Shown: in pieces, positions 61,761 through 64,000 of the stretch
Position numbering within the stretch: the stretch's first letter is position 1
How the letters are laid out: every line of letters starts with the position of its first letter
Origin: Pseudotabrizicola sp.
Lineage (GTDB): Bacteria > Pseudomonadota > Alphaproteobacteria > Rhodobacterales > Rhodobacteraceae
Direction of reading: 5' to 3'
DNA: 64,000 nucleotides
NCBI RefSeq assembly: GCF_030656345.1
Contig: NZ_JAUSNR010000015.1
Span: 335,418 to 399,417, forward strand
Notes under the pieces: generated by a model
Told to the model about the DNA's origin: nothing
Database searches by the model: none
Seen by the model: the letters and a program-made list of their open reading frames with translations, nothing else
Program-made: the position numbers and the translations under genes

Positions 61761-63731
61761 TCACTCCGCCGGAACCGCGTTTGCGCGGCGCGTGGCCCCC
61801 GCCGCGATGCGGTAACGCCGGTCGCTCAGGCTGAGAAAGCCGCCGAAGGCCATGATCAGACAGCCACCCCACAGCCAGTTGGCAAAGGGCTCGATATAAG
61901 AGCGCACCGCATATCCACCACCATCCTGCGGATCACCGATCACCAGATAGATGTCGCGCAGGAAACCGTAATCGATGGCGGCTTCGGTGGTCGGCATCCC
62001 CTGCACCGGATAGAACCGCTTTTCCGGGGTCAGCACCGCCACCTGCGCGCCATCACGGCGCACGATCATCGTGGCCATGGTGCTCATGTAATTCGGGCCC
62101 TGCACCTCTTCGACCGAGGCGAGCGTCACCTCATACGGCCCCAGCGCATAGCTGCCGCCTTCGCGCACGATGCGGATGTCTTCGGTCTTCCACGCCATCA
62201 GCGCGCAGACCGCAAACACCGTGATCCCCATGCCGGCATGGGCCGTGGCCTTGCCCCAGTCGGCGCGGGGCAGACGGGCCAGCCGTGCCGCGCGGCCCGC
62301 AACCGGCCCACGCCCGGTCCGGCTCCACAGATCAATCCCGGCCCCCAGCACCACCCATATCCCAAGTGCGACCCCAACCGGACCAAGCGCCGTGCGCCCG
62401 GTCTGCATGGACCAGACCAGCGCGCCAACCGCAAAGGCCAGCAGCATGGCCGGGATCAGCGGCCGCAGCCCGCGCAGGATCTCGCCCCGTTTCCACGGCA
62501 TCATCGCACCAATCGGCAGGATCACCGCCAGAGCCACCGCAAAGGGTGAGAATGCCGCGTTGAAGAACGGCTCGCCCACGCTGAGCGTGCGGCCAAAGAA
62601 CAGCTCGGCCAGCAAGGGCCAGATCGTGCCGATGAACACCACAAAGGCCGCCACCGACAGCAGCAGGTTGTTCGCCACCAGCGCAGATTCCCGGCTGACC
62701 ATCGCAAACAGCCCCTTGGCCTCCATCGATCCCGCACGAAACGCAAACAGCGTCAGCGCACCGCCCATGAACACCGCAAGGATCAGCAGAATGAACACCC
62801 CGCGCTCCGGGTCATTGGCAAAGGAATGCACCGATGTGATCACCCCCGACCGCACGATAAAGGTGCCGATCAGCGAAAAGCCAAAGGCCATGATCGCCAG
62901 CAGAATGGTCCACGCCTTCAGGCTTTCGCGCTTTTCCACCACGATGGCGGAATGCAGTAACGCAGCCGCCAGCAGCCACGGCATGAAGGACGCATTCTCC
63001 ACCGGGTCCCAGAACCAGAACCCGCCCCAGCCAAGTTCGTAATACGCCCACCATGACCCCAAAGCGATGCCGATGGTCAGGAATATCCACGCCGCAAGCG
63101 TCCATGGCCGCACCCAGCGCCCCCATGCCGCATCAACCCGGCCTTCGATCAGCGCGGCCACAGCAAAGGAAAATGCCATGCTCAGGCCGACATAGCCCAG
63201 ATACAGAAACGGCGGATGAAAGGCCAAACCGGGGTCTTGCAGCAGCGGGTTCAGGTCCATCCCGTCCAGCGGTGGCACCGCAAGGCGCAGAAACGGGTTC
63301 GAGGTGAACAGCATGAACATCAGAAACGCCACGCCGATTGACCCCTGCACCGCGATCACCCGCGCCTTCAGCGTCGGCGGCAGATTGCCGCCAAACCACG
63401 CAGCACAGGCCCCGAACAGCGCGAGGATCAGCGCCCACAGCAGCAAAGACCCTTCATGATTGCCCCAGACGCCGGAAATCTTGTACAGCATCGGCTTCAG
63501 CGTATGGGAATTCTGCACCACCAGAACCAAGGAAAAGTCCGAGGTCACAAAGGCATAGGTCAGCGCCGCAAAGCTGGCCGCAATCAGCACGAACTGGATC
63601 ATTGCCGCCGGTTCCGCCACCGCCATCAGCGCCGCATTGCGCCGGTAGGCACCCCACATCGGCACGGTCATCTGCACCACCGCAACCGCGAGTGCCAGGA
63701 CCAAGGCAAAGTGACCAAATTCAACGATCAT
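61761..63731 (-). CDS. ccmF: Cytochrome c haem lyase subunit CcmF (Ccl1)
   Basis: Large membrane haem lyase of System I, 656 residues with about 15 TM helices. The WWD domain is WGGFWFWDPVENASFMPWL, and conserved haem-ligand His residues lie in NSHTLKP, LLWALILALF and FHPPFLYLGY contexts. ATG 63731 follows GGGGGA; 5 more codons are open upstream. Works with CcmH next door. Confidence 0.96.
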   Translation of the reverse strand: MIVEFGHFALVLALAVAVVQMTVPMWGAYRRNAALMAVAEPAAMIQFVLIAASFAALTYAFVTSDFSLVLVVQNSHTLKPMLYKISGVWGNHEGSLLLWALILALFGACAAWFGGNLPPTLKARVIAVQGSIGVAFLMFMLFTSNPFLRLAVPPLDGMDLNPLLQDPGLAFHPPFLYLGYVGLSMAFSFAVAALIEGRVDAAWGRWVRPWTLAAWIFLTIGIALGSWWAYYELGWGGFWFWDPVENASFMPWLLAAALLHSAIVVEKRESLKAWTILLAIMAFGFSLIGTFIVRSGVITSVHSFANDPERGVFILLILAVFMGGALTLFAFRAGSMEAKGLFAMVSRESALVANNLLLSVAAFVVFIGTIWPLLAELFFGRTLSVGEPFFNAAFSPFAVALAVILPIGAMMPWKRGEILRGLRPLIPAMLLAFAVGALVWSMQTGRTALGPVGVALGIWVVLGAGIDLWSRTGRGPVAGRAARLARLPRADWGKATAHAGMGITVFAVCALMAWKTEDIRIVREGGSYALGPYEVTLASVEEVQGPNYMSTMATMIVRRDGAQVAVLTPEKRFYPVQGMPTTEAAIDYGFLRDIYLVIGDPQDGGGYAVRSYIEPFANWLWGGCLIMAFGGFLSLSDRRYRIAAGATRRANAVPAE

Positions 63732-63807
63732 GCAAATCCCCCACAACTTCAGCCTACACTATGCCCAAACCGCGCCACACACCATGGGATGCGCGCGTGT
63801 GTCGCGG

Positions 63808-63915
63808 TCACAGTTGCGCGGCCCCGGGGCGGCCCTGAAACGTGACGCCCTCCACGCCATAGCCGGGGAACAGGGCGTGATGATGGGGGTCGGCCATGAC
63901 GGCAAAACGGTGCAT
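63808..63915 (-). pseudogene. Truncated metallophosphoesterase-like N-terminal fragment
   Basis: A 35-codon ORF (MHRFAVMADPHHHALFPGYG..., ending RPGAAQL then TGA) starts 3 bases after the stop of the gene upstream. FAVMADPH resembles the first metal-binding motif (DxH) of calcineurin-like phosphoesterases, but no further domain follows before ccmF. Either a decayed remnant of a phosphoesterase gene or a chance ORF. Confidence 0.35.
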
Positions 63916-63918
63916 GGA

Positions 63919-64000
63919 TCAGGGTTTCTTCGGTTGGGGGTGCAGGCGGGTGTCGCCAAGGGCGCCGATGCCATCGAGGATCGGATAGGCCACCGAGATC
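63919..64000 (-). CDS. 3' end of an unidentified gene (runs off right edge)
   Basis: Only 26 codons and a TGA stop are visible (ending GALGDTRLHPQPKKP). The stretch is open and in the same direction as ccmF. Too little is present to assign a family. Confidence 0.45.
   Translation of the reverse strand, partial: ISVAYPILDGIGALGDTRLHPQPKKP

Noticed and set aside
63759..63974. 71-codon minus-strand ORF upstream of ccmF
   Set aside because: Pro/Arg/Cys-rich composition without motifs; it overlaps the better candidate frames at 63808-63915 and 63919-64000.

Overview
The window is a GC-rich chromosomal segment of an alphaproteobacterium, almost certainly a member of the Rhodobacteraceae (Rhodobacterales). 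The evidence is the gene orders pyrH-frr-uppS-cdsA-dxr-rseP-bamA, yajC-secD-secF-Mth938 divergent from serS, ccmF-ccmH (ccl1-ccl2 of Rhodobacter capsulatus) and fabF-mltG followed by a complete R. capsulatus-type gene transfer agent (GTA) cluster. Genus cannot be fixed from the sequence alone. I see no rRNA, tRNA, CRISPR array or insertion sequence.

Layout. 1-6.9 kb (minus strand): an envelope, isoprenoid, phospholipid and translation operon, with a previously easy-to-miss 45-residue membrane ORF between rseP and bamA. 7.0-15.3 kb (plus): miaA, an AraC-type regulator and a four-gene peptide/opine-type ABC importer with a Tat-exported binding protein and a two-domain fused ATPase. 15.4-18.7 kb (minus): Mth938-like protein, secF, secD, yajC. 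19-28.9 kb: serS (with an unusual internal insertion), a TspO-like membrane protein, an ABC-F protein, a DUF2267 protein, MarC, a retropepsin-like protease, a PhyH-type dioxygenase, a TauE/SafE exporter, a Bcr/CflA efflux pump and dusA.

29.1-43.0 kb (minus): an uninterrupted GTA cluster, g1 to g15 including g3.5 and g10.1: terminase, portal, protease, capsid, connectors, tail, tape measure, baseplate and the 1300-residue tip protein. All frames are open. The 3' two-thirds of g15 is far more AT-rich than the rest. The leader upstream of g1 holds a CtrA-like box followed by an intrinsic terminator. 43.2-45.7 kb: mltG and fabF, read in the same direction as the GTA.

45.8-55.3 kb: a Gfo/Idh/MocA oxidoreductase and ThuA pair with a LacI-type palindrome upstream, an expanded TRAP transporter (dctM, dctQ, dctP), and a divergent histidine kinase-response regulator-phosphotransferase operon, with three direct repeats in the shared intergenic region. 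55.4-59.1 kb: a CaCA cation exchanger, then ilvB and ilvH preceded by a transcription attenuator with an Ile/Leu/Val leader peptide. 59.1-64 kb: a cyclopropane-fatty-acid synthase-like methyltransferase, an enoyl-CoA hydratase/isomerase, ccmH, ccmF, a truncated phosphoesterase-like fragment and the 3' end of an unidentified gene.

A dispersed element, a GC hairpin with a conserved AT-rich tail (TATTTTTGTCAAGATGAA or TATTTATGAACAGAT), recurs between genes and in one case supplies the start region of miaA. Start codons below were chosen from ribosome-binding sites and family length; where another start is possible this is stated.
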